Positions 44,950 to 54,122 of a DNA stretch of 64,000 nt are shown piece by piece. Positions within the stretch are counted from its first letter, which is position 1. Every line of letters starts with the position of its first letter. A model generated the notes under the pieces. That model had not been told where the DNA came from. It searched no databases and saw only the letters and a list, made by a program, of their open reading frames with translations. Origin of the DNA: Microcoleus sp. FACHB-61 (lineage in GTDB: Bacteria > Cyanobacteriota > Cyanobacteriia > Cyanobacteriales > Microcoleaceae). Where the stretch lies: the NCBI GenBank assembly GCA_014695295.1, contig JACJNY010000040.1, positions 27,726-91,725 on the forward strand, given 5' to 3'. The position numbers and the translations under genes are program-made.

Positions 44950-46356
44950 ATGCCCACCTCGATCGCCGACTCGAAAAATCTGCTGTCAGACTTAATGGCA
45001 CGCTACCGCAACCAAGTCGATTATCTGGCAATTCGACTCGAAGAAGCCGAAGGCACCGACATCCTGCTGCGGGGCGAAAAAATTGAAACCCTCAGCGAAG
45101 GAGTCTCAATTGGCGGCCAAGTCAGAGCTTGTCACAAAGGCGGCTGGGGCTTTGCCAGTTTTAACAGACTTTCCACCCTCGCCGAAAGAATCGAAGAAGC
45201 CATCGCCGCGGCCAAACTGATCGGGGAAGAAGAAACGATTCTGGCGCCAGTTACCCCAATACAAGACATTTGCTTGCTGCCGCTGACAGGAACAGACCCC
45301 CGTTTGGTTCCCCTAATTGACAAAAAGCAATTGTGCGATCGCTACGCGGCCATTCTCCGCAGCATTGACCCCCGCATCGCCACCATCTCCGTGCGCTACG
45401 GCGACAGCACCCAGCGCATCATCCTCGCCACCTCCGAAGGCACCATGCTCGAACAAGGTTGGGCCGACATGGAAATGCGCTTTGCCGCCACAGCCCGCAG
45501 CGGAGAAACCGTACAAACCGGCCGCGAAACCACCGGTTCGCGCAAAGCCTACGAAGACTTAACCGATCTCGATGTTCAAGTTCGCAGCGCCGCCCAGCGA
45601 GCCGTAGATTCCCTAGCGTTACCCCCCGTCCAAGGCAACACCTACACCGTCGTCATCGACCCGATTCTGACCGGATTGTTCGTCCACGAAGCCTTCGGAC
45701 ACCTTTCCGAAGCCGACATGGCCTACGAAAATCCCGACATTTTGGAAATTATGACCCTCGGTCGCCAGTTCGGCCCCAAAAATTTGCAAATTTTCGACGG
45801 TGCAGCGCCAGAGGGACACCGGGGCAGCTATGTCTACGACGACGAAGGCACTCCCGCGACTACTACTCAGTTAATTAAAGACGGTGCTTTAGTCGGGCGG
45901 CTGCACTCGCGGGAAACTGCGGGCAAATTGGGAGAAACGCCTACTGGCAATGCTCGCTGTTTGAATTATCACTATCCGCCGATCGTCCGCATGACGAATA
46001 CTTGGATCGAACGGGGTGACACGCCCGTTGCAGACTTATTTTCTGGTATCAAAGAAGGAGTTTATGCCCGCAATTGGCAAGGCGGCATGACTAACGGCGA
46101 AATGTTTACTTTCAGTGCCGGCGAAGCTTGGATGATCCGCGACGGAAAATTAGACAATCCGGTGCGGGATGTTACTCTTTCGGGTAATGTTTTCAGCACT
46201 TTAGCCGATATTGAGGCGATCGGCGACGATTTCTACTGGGATGAATCCGGCGGCTGCGGCAAGGCAGGACAAAGCGGTTTGCCCGTGGGCTGCGGCGGCC
46301 CGAGTTTGCGGATTCGCGATGTCGTTGTTGGCGGCGAAGCTGCGGAAGAAGATTAA
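44950..46356 (+). CDS. tldD: TldD/PmbA family metalloprotease (TldD-like)
   Basis: This 468-residue protein has the TldD zinc motif HEAFGHLSE (His246, Glu247, His251), plus DEGTPATTTQLIKDG and TGNARCLNYHYPPIVRMTNT. TldD with TldE forms a protease that trims unfolded peptides and matures some modified peptides. The partner TldE/PmbA gene is not in the window. Length and motifs indicate the TldD and not the TldE subunit, which lacks the HExxxH site. A terminator follows at 46375. Confidence 0.94.
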   Translation: MPTSIADSKNLLSDLMARYRNQVDYLAIRLEEAEGTDILLRGEKIETLSEGVSIGGQVRACHKGGWGFASFNRLSTLAERIEEAIAAAKLIGEEETILAPVTPIQDICLLPLTGTDPRLVPLIDKKQLCDRYAAILRSIDPRIATISVRYGDSTQRIILATSEGTMLEQGWADMEMRFAATARSGETVQTGRETTGSRKAYEDLTDLDVQVRSAAQRAVDSLALPPVQGNTYTVVIDPILTGLFVHEAFGHLSEADMAYENPDILEIMTLGRQFGPKNLQIFDGAAPEGHRGSYVYDDEGTPATTTQLIKDGALVGRLHSRETAGKLGETPTGNARCLNYHYPPIVRMTNTWIERGDTPVADLFSGIKEGVYARNWQGGMTNGEMFTFSAGEAWMIRDGKLDNPVRDVTLSGNVFSTLADIEAIGDDFYWDESGGCGKAGQSGLPVGCGGPSLRIRDVVVGGEAAEED

Positions 46357-46374
46357 AGCTGCAAAAGTTTAAAA

Positions 46375-46425
46375 AATAAAGGTAAAGCGCCAGATTCCTA
46401 CTCGCGCTTTACCTTTCTTTATTTT
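46375..46425 (+). terminator. Terminator after tldD
   Basis: GGTAAAGCGC (46381-46390) pairs perfectly with GCGCTTTACC (46404-46413), and flanking AAATAAA and TTTCTTTATTT extend the stem into a T-rich tail. It lies about 20 bases after the tldD stop. Confidence 0.85.
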
Positions 46426-46660
46426 CTGAGTGCAACATTTCGCGCCCTTTGGTGGTGTCTGATATCTTGAGGACGCTTGGCCAAAAAACCGGGATAGCGA
46501 ACAATTATGCCTTGAGTCGTCAAATACCGCTGAAAAATCGATTTTTTGCTACGCAGTACGTCAGTCCCCAATTAATGGCTCAAAATCTTCAATTTTTCTC
46601 TTCTTCTCCCAATTTTATATTCTCCCATTCTCCCTCTAATCCCCCGCAATTATCGCTTTT

Positions 46661-46873
46661 TTAGGCTTTATCTTTCCTCCCATCCCCTGGTCGTGGCGGC
46701 GTATCTTGGTCGTTATCGTACAAGCTTTGAGTCTCAGCTAGAGTGGTTAAAATTTCGGGAGCAGGGTTGTCTTGAGCAAAAAAGGTCGATCGAGTTTCTA
46801 AGCTTTGAGCGTTAACTGCGGTGCCGCTCAGTAAAAGGCTTGACATCAGGATAGAAGAGTAAACGCGCATCAT
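46661..46873 (-). CDS. Small secreted peptide precursor, possibly PatX-like
   Basis: This 70-residue frame begins MMRVYSSILMSSLLLSG followed by TAVNAQS, a clear signal peptide with a plausible AxA-type cleavage site. The short polar remainder ends TPPRPGDGRKDKA. The size, signal peptide, FAQDNP segment and Arg-rich C-terminal GDGRK recall PatX, the short secreted protein of filamentous cyanobacteria whose C terminus carries an RGSGR pentapeptide sensed by HetR. Here the pentapeptide is not exact (RPGDGR), so this is a hypothesis. The ribosome site is weak. It converges with tldD. Confidence 0.5.
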   Translation of the reverse strand: MMRVYSSILMSSLLLSGTAVNAQSLETRSTFFAQDNPAPEILTTLAETQSLYDNDQDTPPRPGDGRKDKA

Positions 46874-47894
46874 AAATTTCGGTGTTTGTATTTTCCACTT
46901 CTTGATACGCAGTCTGTACTCTGCTATCAGGGTAAAAAAAAATGAATTGCGGCGAAATCATCAATTACTAATTGACGGCACCTGCAATTTTTTTGAGTTT
47001 TCGTTAAAAGCGGATAAAACCCCTCATTTAGCTCGCGTGTTCGCTCGTAAGCTCGATTTGCCTGCTGCTTGCGGGCAACCAGCAGAATTCAATACCCTGT
47101 CAAAAAAAAATGCAACTTTAGGCCCGCGATCCAAACCCTGGTAGTTATACAGCGTCTTTCAGGTTGATGAAGTGTAGGGACAAAGGCTTTCGCCGTGTCC
47201 CTACGGGGATAGAACGATAGCTGGGGTACTTCATAAACGTGGAATCTGCTGTAAGTCATTCCCAATTCCCAATTCTAAAATCTAAAATCTAAAATCTAAA
47301 ATGGTATAACCCCTGAAATTTTCTTGAAACCCTCTTCAAATAAGGACACGAAAACCGCCCCTTGTAAACTTTTATTACTTATTAAGATTAACTTCATAAC
47401 TTATGGATATTAGGACGCAACCCTGGGATTAAAGAGAAAACAGGAGAGTACCCAGGCGCGCCATCAGCACCCTACATATAAATATCTTAGTGAATGAGAT
47501 TCCTTAATGCGGGCAATGCCTAAGTTTTTAGATTAACTTCATAAATGGTTGCTATTCTATTTTTAAATAAATTGTGAACCTTTAATCTGTTATTTTATTC
47601 TCTTTTCTTGTCTTATCTTTTCTGCTCTTGCTTTGTGACAAGAGCGCTGGCGCGCCACTTTGAAGGACGAGTCGAAAGCGGTTCATTAAAAAAAAGCCCG
47701 TTCACCAATCGGGAAAGGTTGCTATACGGTGTTTTTCAATGAACTGCAAACGTATATTTGGTCGGGAAAGCGGTGCGCGAGCCATTTAAGACGCGCTACT
47801 GGTGACATAAGTTCATCGTCGCGCCTCACAAGCCCTACAAAAAGAAACCTGGTTTTTAAACCGATATCGCGGAGTCAATCTCAAATCTCAAATC
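46874..47894. other. 1-kb intergenic region rich in repeats
   Basis: This is the longest gene-free stretch in the window. It holds a GTAGGGAC...GTCCCTAC palindrome at 47174-47204, AAAATCT heptamers at 47273-47302, two GGCGCGCCA sites (47455-47463 and 47649-47657) about 190 bases apart, and an AGAAACCTGGTTTTT repeat near 47843. A short plus-strand frame at 46902 has no ribosome site or known features. A regulatory RNA is possible but not demonstrated. Confidence 0.5.
47273..47302. repeat. AAAATCT heptanucleotide tandem repeat
   Basis: About four copies of the heptamer TCTAAAA follow AATTCCCAATTC, ending in AAAATGG. This is the same short-tandem-repeat class as at 6042 and 47877 but with a different heptamer. 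Confidence 0.8.
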
Positions 47895-47909
47895 TCAAAT
47901 CTCAAATCG
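47877..47909. repeat. TCAAATC heptanucleotide repeat overlapping the coaE stop
   Basis: Heptamers of TCAAATC (CAATCTCAAATCTCAAATCT and onward) run across the 3' end of coaE. The coaE C-terminal residues RFEI and its TGA stop are read from the repeat. Confidence 0.8.
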
Positions 47910-48632
47910 ACTGACTTGCGCATCTACCTGTAAGAACAGCGAGTCGAGGGTTGACGAGTTGTCCAAAACAACATCAGCTTGTTGACACTTTTGAGCTAGC
48001 GATAACTGGGTGTTAATGCGGGCATTAGCTCGATCGAAACTCAGGCCTTCTCGCTGCATCAGCCGTTCTAACTGCACTCCGGGCGAACAGTACACCACCC
48101 AAATTTCGGTACACAAGTCAGTCATGTTAGCTTCAAACAGCAGGGGAACTACCAAAACTAAAGTCAACGTGTCCCCTTTGGCACAGAAATCGGGGTTTTT
48201 TTCAACACTACTTTGTTCTAGCTTTTGATGACGGTGAAAAAACGCGGTTTCTTGAGTCTTTGTACCTAAATTCTGTGTGTCTTGGGATACCGAACTGAAT
48301 GCCGCAATGCAGCTTTGAGTTTCCTCAACTAATCGGCGGCGGACATAAGGGTGAATCTGTTCTTCTAACCACTGCCGCTCGGCTGCGTTACAAAAAATAA
48401 TATTTCCCAACTCTGACCGATTTAAATTGTGATCTGGGAGCAGAATACCAGCGCCGTATCGTTCTACAATAGACTGCAGTATTGGCGAACCGGGGTGAAC
48501 AGCTTCGCGGGCGTAAATATCGGCATCTAAAATCGGGAATCCATAGGCATCTGCTAGATAATTAGATATAGCGGTTTTACCGGTGGCGATGCCCCCAGTT
48601 AAACCGATCAGACGGATAATTCGATCGCTCAT
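47895..48632 (-). CDS. coaE: Dephospho-CoA kinase with an inserted repeat-coded segment
   Basis: CoaE phosphorylates dephospho-CoA, the last step of coenzyme A synthesis. The P-loop GGIATGKT (13-20), ILDADIYAREAV, HPYVRRRL and VVPLLFE are intact. At 245 residues it is roughly 45 longer than usual. The excess lies at about residues 112-155, between HPYVRRRLVEE and TLVLVVPLLFE, where a palindromic repeat (48185-48252) is translated in frame (HRHQKLEQSSVEKNPDF). The site is a surface region between conserved elements, so activity may survive. The stop codon is provided by a heptanucleotide repeat. It is divergent from the CHAT gene. Confidence 0.93.
   Translation of the reverse strand: MSDRIIRLIGLTGGIATGKTAISNYLADAYGFPILDADIYAREAVHPGSPILQSIVERYGAGILLPDHNLNRSELGNIIFCNAAERQWLEEQIHPYVRRRLVEETQSCIAAFSSVSQDTQNLGTKTQETAFFHRHQKLEQSSVEKNPDFCAKGDTLTLVLVVPLLFEANMTDLCTEIWVVYCSPGVQLERLMQREGLSFDRANARINTQLSLAQKCQQADVVLDNSSTLDSLFLQVDAQVSRFEI
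48185..48252. repeat. AGAAA(C/T)CG inverted repeat inside coaE
   Basis: AGAAATCGGGGTTTTTTTCA at the left and TGAAAAAACGCGGTTTCT at the right form an imperfect inverted repeat of about 68 bp. It resembles the intergenic element at 7357-7422 in ends and size and is translated within coaE. Confidence 0.8.
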
Positions 48633-48837
48633 AATTTTCTCTGTTTAAACTTCCCGTGTTTCGACACTTACTGTCAGTCTTTGCTATGTTGGTGACACAA
48701 TCAAATTTAGACTTAAAATTTAAGATTTGCGATCGAGAGTTCGCGTTAGGAAGTGTCAGCATTGGGGTGCGATCGACTCCTTTTTACCTAAAATCTCAAA
48801 TTTTAACTCGAATCAAGGTCTAGACCGAGGCAAACTT

Positions 48838-51800
48838 ATGAATGCTCAACGTGCTGTGCGGTCGATTCTGGCAGCAATTCCCATTGCTGGATTTTGGATA
48901 TTAGATTTGTCCCCCAACCTGCTTTTCTTAAAAGAGAACAGCAGCGGATGGGTACTCGTGGCACTTTATCCGCAATCTCAAATTGCTGCGGCACAATCTA
49001 TTGTTCCAGCCCCAGACGGCACCGGAACCACCGTCACCGCCCCAGGTACAGGGTCGCCCCCTCGCTACGACATTAAAGGCGGCACTCCCTCCAGAGACGG
49101 AACAAATCTGTTCCACAGTTTTACCCAATTCGGTCTGAATTCTGGCGAAACTGCCAATTTCATCTCCAACCCAAGCGTTAAAAATATCCTCGGCCGCGTT
49201 GTCGGGGGCGACGCTTCCTTAATAAACGGTCTAATTCAAGTTAGTGGCGGCAATTCTAACTTGTTGCTGATGAATCCCGCAGGGATTATTTTTGGAACAA
49301 ATGCCCGGCTCGATGTGTCCGGGTCTTTTTTGGCTACCACCGCTAGCGGTATCGGTTTTGACAACGGCTGGTTCAACGGTACAGGGGCAAACGACTACGC
49401 GGCCATAGTCGGAGCGCCGAATGCTTTTGCTTTTGGCCCACAGCCGGGGAGTATTGTCAATGCCGGTAACTTGGCTGTCGGCGCGGGGCAAAATTTGACT
49501 TTGCTCGGCGGTACGGTCATCAGTACAGGGCAACTTTCAGCCCCAGGCGGTCAAATTACTGTGGTGGCTGTTCCGGGCCAAAATCTGGTGCGGTTTCGTC
49601 AAAACGGACTTTTGCTGAGTTTAGAAGTTGCTCCAGCAGGCGGAGTGTCGGGTTCGGAAGCTCTTCCCTTCTCTCCCCTGACTTTGCCTGGGCTGCTCTC
49701 GGGCCCAGGTGCCGCTCACGCTACGGGTATAAGTACGAACGCTCGCGGTGAAGTCGTACTGACGGCCGGCCAAACAGTGCCCGCAGGTGGTGGAACTGCG
49801 CTGGTATCGGGTGCTGCGGACGTGTCTGCCAGGGGGGGCGCGGGAGGAAGCGTGAACGTGTTGGGCAACAAGGTAGGGCTGTTTGGAGCGAAGATTGAGG
49901 CTTCGGGGCCCGACGGCGGCGGAACGGTGCGGCTCGGGGGAGATTACCGAGGCGAGGGAACTGTGCCGAATGCAACAATGACTTACGTGGATGGCAAAAG
50001 CTCGATCGCTGCTAACGCAACTGACTCAGGCAACGGCGGCAGAGTTGTTGTCTGGGCGGACAACACAACAGCATTTTTGGGCAGCATCAGCGCGAATGGC
50101 GTTTCTGCAACGGGAACCGCAGGTGTTGGCGGGTTTGTGGAAGTTTCGGGCAAGCAAAGATTGATTTTTAACGGTACTGTCGATACTTCCGGGACAAACG
50201 GTTTGGGGACTTTGCTGTTAGATCCATACAATATCTTAATTACAGATTCTGCAGAAAGTGCGGGCGATGCGGAAATAGTTGCCAACAATAATATTTTGGC
50301 AACAGGAACGCTACCAGGACAGCAAAACAATTCTGAGCCTTCGCTAACCATTTCGGCTACAGCTTTGGAAAGTATGTCGGCGACGACAAATGTGGTTCTC
50401 GAAGCGCTCAATGATATTACAATTGCTGATTTAGCGGACAATCAGTTGAGCTTTCAAGCAACTACTGGTTCGGTGACATTGAGAGCAGATGCCGATCGCA
50501 GCGGCGCGGGTGTTTTTTCGATGAATGCAGGCGATACAATTAGCACGGCTGGGGGTGCTATCGCCATTTCGGGAAATCAAATTACAGCAGGCAATTTGTC
50601 GAGCAACGGCGGAAATATTATTTTAACGAGTCAGGGCTCGACCGTTGCCAACAATATTTCTTCATCGAATCCCAGCACCGGCAGCAGCGGGAATATTTTG
50701 CTCGAAGGCCTGAACGTAACGGCCCAAAAAGTTGAGGCCAGCGGCCCGGAAGCGGTTGGAAATGTAACTTTGACAGCTCAGAATGTTCTGGGAGTGAGCT
50801 TCGTCGCAGCGGGTTCTGGAAACATTACTTTGACTGGTAATGAAATTAATTTCAAAGGCGACAAAAATTCAGTCAGCGGCACTGGCTTTTTGGTACTGCA
50901 ACCTTGGAACCCCGGTCAAAATATTGCGATCGGCGGTTCTGGAGATGTCGGCACTAATATTTATTTGAATCTGACGGCAAACGACCTCGGAAGTTTGCAA
51001 AATGGGTTTGCTGGAATTACGATCGGCCGCAGCAACGGTATCGGCTCGATTCTGATTGCCAACGATTTCACATTTTATGACTCGCTAATTATTCAATCGC
51101 CGGCGGGTTTGGGAACAATTACTACCACAAATTCTTTGACAGGGGCCGACAATGCCTCAATTACTCTCAAAGCTGACGGCAATATCAGAACCGGCAATAT
51201 TTCTACCAACGGTGAGGAAATTCGCCTCGCCAGCACGAGGGGCAATGTCACAACCGGTCAGCTACGCACTGTTGCGACCGGCACCATCAGCACTTCTGTC
51301 AATTCTTCCCAAGTGCCACGCTCGGAGGCGGGAGATGTTAGCGTTACCGCAGAGGGCACGGTGACGGCAGGGGCGATCGACACTCGGGCCGATCTCGCGG
51401 GGAATGTGACGCTGACGGGACGCAATGGAGTCACTGCGGGCGCGATCGAATCTAGTGGCTCGAAAACACCGGGAAATATTACTTTAACCGGCAACGATAT
51501 TGACTTGACGGGTGACAAAAATTCGCTCTCTAGCAACGGCAATCTGGTGCTGCAACCGGCCGATCCAAGTCAAAATATTATAATTGATGGTTCTGGCGAT
51601 ACAGAAGCTCTGAACTTGAGTGCTGCTGAATTGAACACTTTTCGGAATGGGTTTGCTTCGATCGCGATCGGACGTTCTGACGGTAGGGGTGTGATCTCGA
51701 TTGCTTCTGGAACGCCAGATTCAACACTCAATTCAACGCCCAATTCAACGCCAGTGGCGGTGACATTTCAAGACCCGACGACGATTCAATCGCCCAATGG

Positions 51801-53997
51801 CACTGGCGCGATCGTGGGAACGCGTGCGATCGTCGGAACAGATAACGCCACAATCTCTCTGATCGGCGGTACTGTGAGTGTTGGGGACGTTACCTCGAAT
51901 GCGGGGATTAACATCACTAGCAGTCAAGGCAGCTTGACTGCTGGTACGGTTTCATCTCGATCGGTTTCCTCCGCGGCGGGCGATATCAACATCCGCAGCG
52001 CCGGTGCGGTAGAAACCGGCAACATCGATGCTTTCGGTTCCAGAAATGGGGGAAATATTTCGATTGTGGCGCCGGGGCGGATCGTTACAGGGGTGATCAA
52101 TTCGAGTTCGCAGTCTGGAAGTGCCGGTTCGAGCAAGATTACCGGGCAGAAAGATGTTGAAGTTGTTTCGATCAAAGCTCGCGGCAATACGGGCGGGGAT
52201 GTTGAAGTAACCGCAGGGGGAGCCTTTCGGGCTGCCGGAACAGGAACTGCAGCCGAGCGCGCCGAGGTCAGCATTTCTACAGACGGGCTGGCTCGATCGG
52301 GTTCGCTGACGCTGCAGCAAAGCACTTGCCCGTCGGGAAACTGCACGGCGGCGAGTGTTGGGATGGGAACCTCGAAGTCGATCACTGCCACCTCCTCAAC
52401 TGCTATCGGGCCGCTGGCGATCGTGCCGAGTCCGGCACCAACTAGCAGCGTGGAACTCAAAACTACAGACAATTCTCAACAAATTGTGACTCAGGTCAGT
52501 CTCGGCCCGGCAGCGTCGGTGCCAAAGAGCACTACCACAAATGTCTCGCCAGAACCGGCTGCTGCGCCTGTTGAGGCGCCGTCGAACGAGACTGCTGCCG
52601 GGTCGGTACTGCTGTCGCCGTCGGTGTTAAAAGACAATCAGGGTGCGCCTGGAGCGACAGAAAACGGCAGCGCGGCGGCAACTTCACAGAAGCCGACGAG
52701 TGCGGTAACAGCAGAAAGTATCGGGAATGTGAGGGTTCCTGAGATTTCTCGATCGAGTTCGATCGGGCAACTAAATCCGATCGACGCAGTGCAGCAAAGG
52801 GATAGAACTCAGGGCCGGGAATTTGAACGTTACTTTGGAGGCAATCTCACTGAAAAGTCAGTCACGCAGCAAAGTATTCGAGATACTCTCAGCAGCGTCA
52901 ATCGGTTGACTCGGGTTAAACCCGCCATCCTTTACGTGTGGGCGAAAGACAAACATTTAGAACTTGTGTTGTTATTGCCAGACGGCAAAAATGTTTTTAA
53001 AAGCGTGCCTGCAAGCCGCGAGACAGTGCTGCAAGTTGCTAAACAATTCACTAATGCTATCAGAAGTCCCAGGAGATTGAATGCTGTTGATTACAAGGAA
53101 CCTGCCGAGGAACTTTACCAGTGGTTAATTGCACCGCTGGAACCGGAATTGGATGCTAACAAGATTGACACCTTGGTGTTTTCGATGGATGCCGGTTTGC
53201 GAACTTTGCCTTTGGCTGCTCTTTACGACGGCAAGCAGTTTTTGGTAGAAAAGTACAGTTTGGGGCTGATTCCGAGTTTGAGTTTAACTGATACTCGCTA
53301 TGCCGATGTTAAGGGTTCAGAAGTCTTAGCGATGGGTGCGTCGAATTTTCCGGCAAAATACGATCAAAATCCTTTGCCTGCGGTGCCGCTGGAAATATCG
53401 ACAATTGTGGGCAAGATTTGGCCGGGTTCGTCTTTTCTCAATGAAGCTTTTACTTTGGTAAATTTGAAGCAGAAGCGCAATCAACCGCAATACAAAATTA
53501 TTCATTTAGCTACTCACGGCGATTTTCAGCCCGGGGGGGCGGAAAATTCTTACATTCAGTTTTGGGATACTAAGTTGCAGTTGGATCAGTTGGATCAGTT
53601 GAAGTTATCTAACCCGCAGGTGGAGTTGTTGGTTTTGAGTGCGTGTACTACGGCGGTGGGGGACGAACAAGCTGAGTTGGGGTTTGCAGGGTTGGCGGTG
53701 CGTGCTGGGGTAAAATCGGCTTTGGCGAGTTTGTGGTATGTCAGCGATGTCGCTACTTTGGGGCTGATGACTGAGTTTTACCAGGAGTTGCGAACCGCGC
53801 CGATTAAGGCTGAGGCTTTGCGGCAAGCGCAGTTGGCGATGCTGCGGGGAGAAGTGCGGTTGCAAGATGGTTATTTGGTGCGATCGGGCAATAACCAAGC
53901 TCTGCCTTTGCCGTCGGAGTTGACTGCCAGGGGCGATCGAAATTTCTCGCATCCTTATTATTGGGCTGCTTTTACCATGATCGGTTCGCCTTGGTAA
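48838..53997 (+). CDS. Secreted TPS-domain hemagglutinin fused to a CHAT caspase-like peptidase
   Basis: This product has 1719 residues from the ATG at 48838 (preceded by CCGAGG); an upstream extension to 48727 lacks support. After a long N-terminal signal region comes a two-partner-secretion (filamentous hemagglutinin) domain, about residues 60-180: NLFHSFTQFGLNSGETANF, ILGRVVGGDASLINGLIQV and LLLMNPAGIIFGTNA. A beta-helix-like region follows with two long related repeats (about 660-745 and 878-950), then a low-complexity linker (about 1200-1320). A C-terminal CHAT domain carries the His-Cys dyad His1560 (LATHGDF) and Cys1603 (LSACTTAVG). It should be exported by an outer-membrane TpsB protein, which is not in the window. 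Substrate unknown. Confidence 0.93.
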   Translation: MNAQRAVRSILAAIPIAGFWILDLSPNLLFLKENSSGWVLVALYPQSQIAAAQSIVPAPDGTGTTVTAPGTGSPPRYDIKGGTPSRDGTNLFHSFTQFGLNSGETANFISNPSVKNILGRVVGGDASLINGLIQVSGGNSNLLLMNPAGIIFGTNARLDVSGSFLATTASGIGFDNGWFNGTGANDYAAIVGAPNAFAFGPQPGSIVNAGNLAVGAGQNLTLLGGTVISTGQLSAPGGQITVVAVPGQNLVRFRQNGLLLSLEVAPAGGVSGSEALPFSPLTLPGLLSGPGAAHATGISTNARGEVVLTAGQTVPAGGGTALVSGAADVSARGGAGGSVNVLGNKVGLFGAKIEASGPDGGGTVRLGGDYRGEGTVPNATMTYVDGKSSIAANATDSGNGGRVVVWADNTTAFLGSISANGVSATGTAGVGGFVEVSGKQRLIFNGTVDTSGTNGLGTLLLDPYNILITDSAESAGDAEIVANNNILATGTLPGQQNNSEPSLTISATALESMSATTNVVLEALNDITIADLADNQLSFQATTGSVTLRADADRSGAGVFSMNAGDTISTAGGAIAISGNQITAGNLSSNGGNIILTSQGSTVANNISSSNPSTGSSGNILLEGLNVTAQKVEASGPEAVGNVTLTAQNVLGVSFVAAGSGNITLTGNEINFKGDKNSVSGTGFLVLQPWNPGQNIAIGGSGDVGTNIYLNLTANDLGSLQNGFAGITIGRSNGIGSILIANDFTFYDSLIIQSPAGLGTITTTNSLTGADNASITLKADGNIRTGNISTNGEEIRLASTRGNVTTGQLRTVATGTISTSVNSSQVPRSEAGDVSVTAEGTVTAGAIDTRADLAGNVTLTGRNGVTAGAIESSGSKTPGNITLTGNDIDLTGDKNSLSSNGNLVLQPADPSQNIIIDGSGDTEALNLSAAELNTFRNGFASIAIGRSDGRGVISIASGTPDSTLNSTPNSTPVAVTFQDPTTIQSPNGTGAIVGTRAIVGTDNATISLIGGTVSVGDVTSNAGINITSSQGSLTAGTVSSRSVSSAAGDINIRSAGAVETGNIDAFGSRNGGNISIVAPGRIVTGVINSSSQSGSAGSSKITGQKDVEVVSIKARGNTGGDVEVTAGGAFRAAGTGTAAERAEVSISTDGLARSGSLTLQQSTCPSGNCTAASVGMGTSKSITATSSTAIGPLAIVPSPAPTSSVELKTTDNSQQIVTQVSLGPAASVPKSTTTNVSPEPAAAPVEAPSNETAAGSVLLSPSVLKDNQGAPGATENGSAAATSQKPTSAVTAESIGNVRVPEISRSSSIGQLNPIDAVQQRDRTQGREFERYFGGNLTEKSVTQQSIRDTLSSVNRLTRVKPAILYVWAKDKHLELVLLLPDGKNVFKSVPASRETVLQVAKQFTNAIRSPRRLNAVDYKEPAEELYQWLIAPLEPELDANKIDTLVFSMDAGLRTLPLAALYDGKQFLVEKYSLGLIPSLSLTDTRYADVKGSEVLAMGASNFPAKYDQNPLPAVPLEISTIVGKIWPGSSFLNEAFTLVNLKQKRNQPQYKIIHLATHGDFQPGGAENSYIQFWDTKLQLDQLDQLKLSNPQVELLVLSACTTAVGDEQAELGFAGLAVRAGVKSALASLWYVSDVATLGLMTEFYQELRTAPIKAEALRQAQLAMLRGEVRLQDGYLVRSGNNQALPLPSELTARGDRNFSHPYYWAAFTMIGSPW

Positions 53998-54122
53998 TTC
54001 TGAAGGGAGCGGGAATCAGGGTGCGATGTTCAAACTCACTAATAACTAATGACTTATGACTCATGACTAATTGCTAGCTGCGATTTGACTCAAGCCTTTG
54101 AGGATTCGGAGTACATCATGTA

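Noticed and set aside
45317..45878. Plus-strand frames within tldD
   Set aside because: They are out-of-frame shadows of the conserved TldD reading frame with biased Arg/Pro/Ala composition.
46449..46664. Plus-strand frame of 71 codons after tldD
   Set aside because: It follows a terminator, has no ribosome site, and its Phe/Ser/Pro-rich end looks like untranslated AT-rich DNA.
46902..47144. Plus-strand frame of 80 codons
   Set aside because: No ribosome site, no recognisable pattern, and it lies in repeat-rich intergenic DNA.
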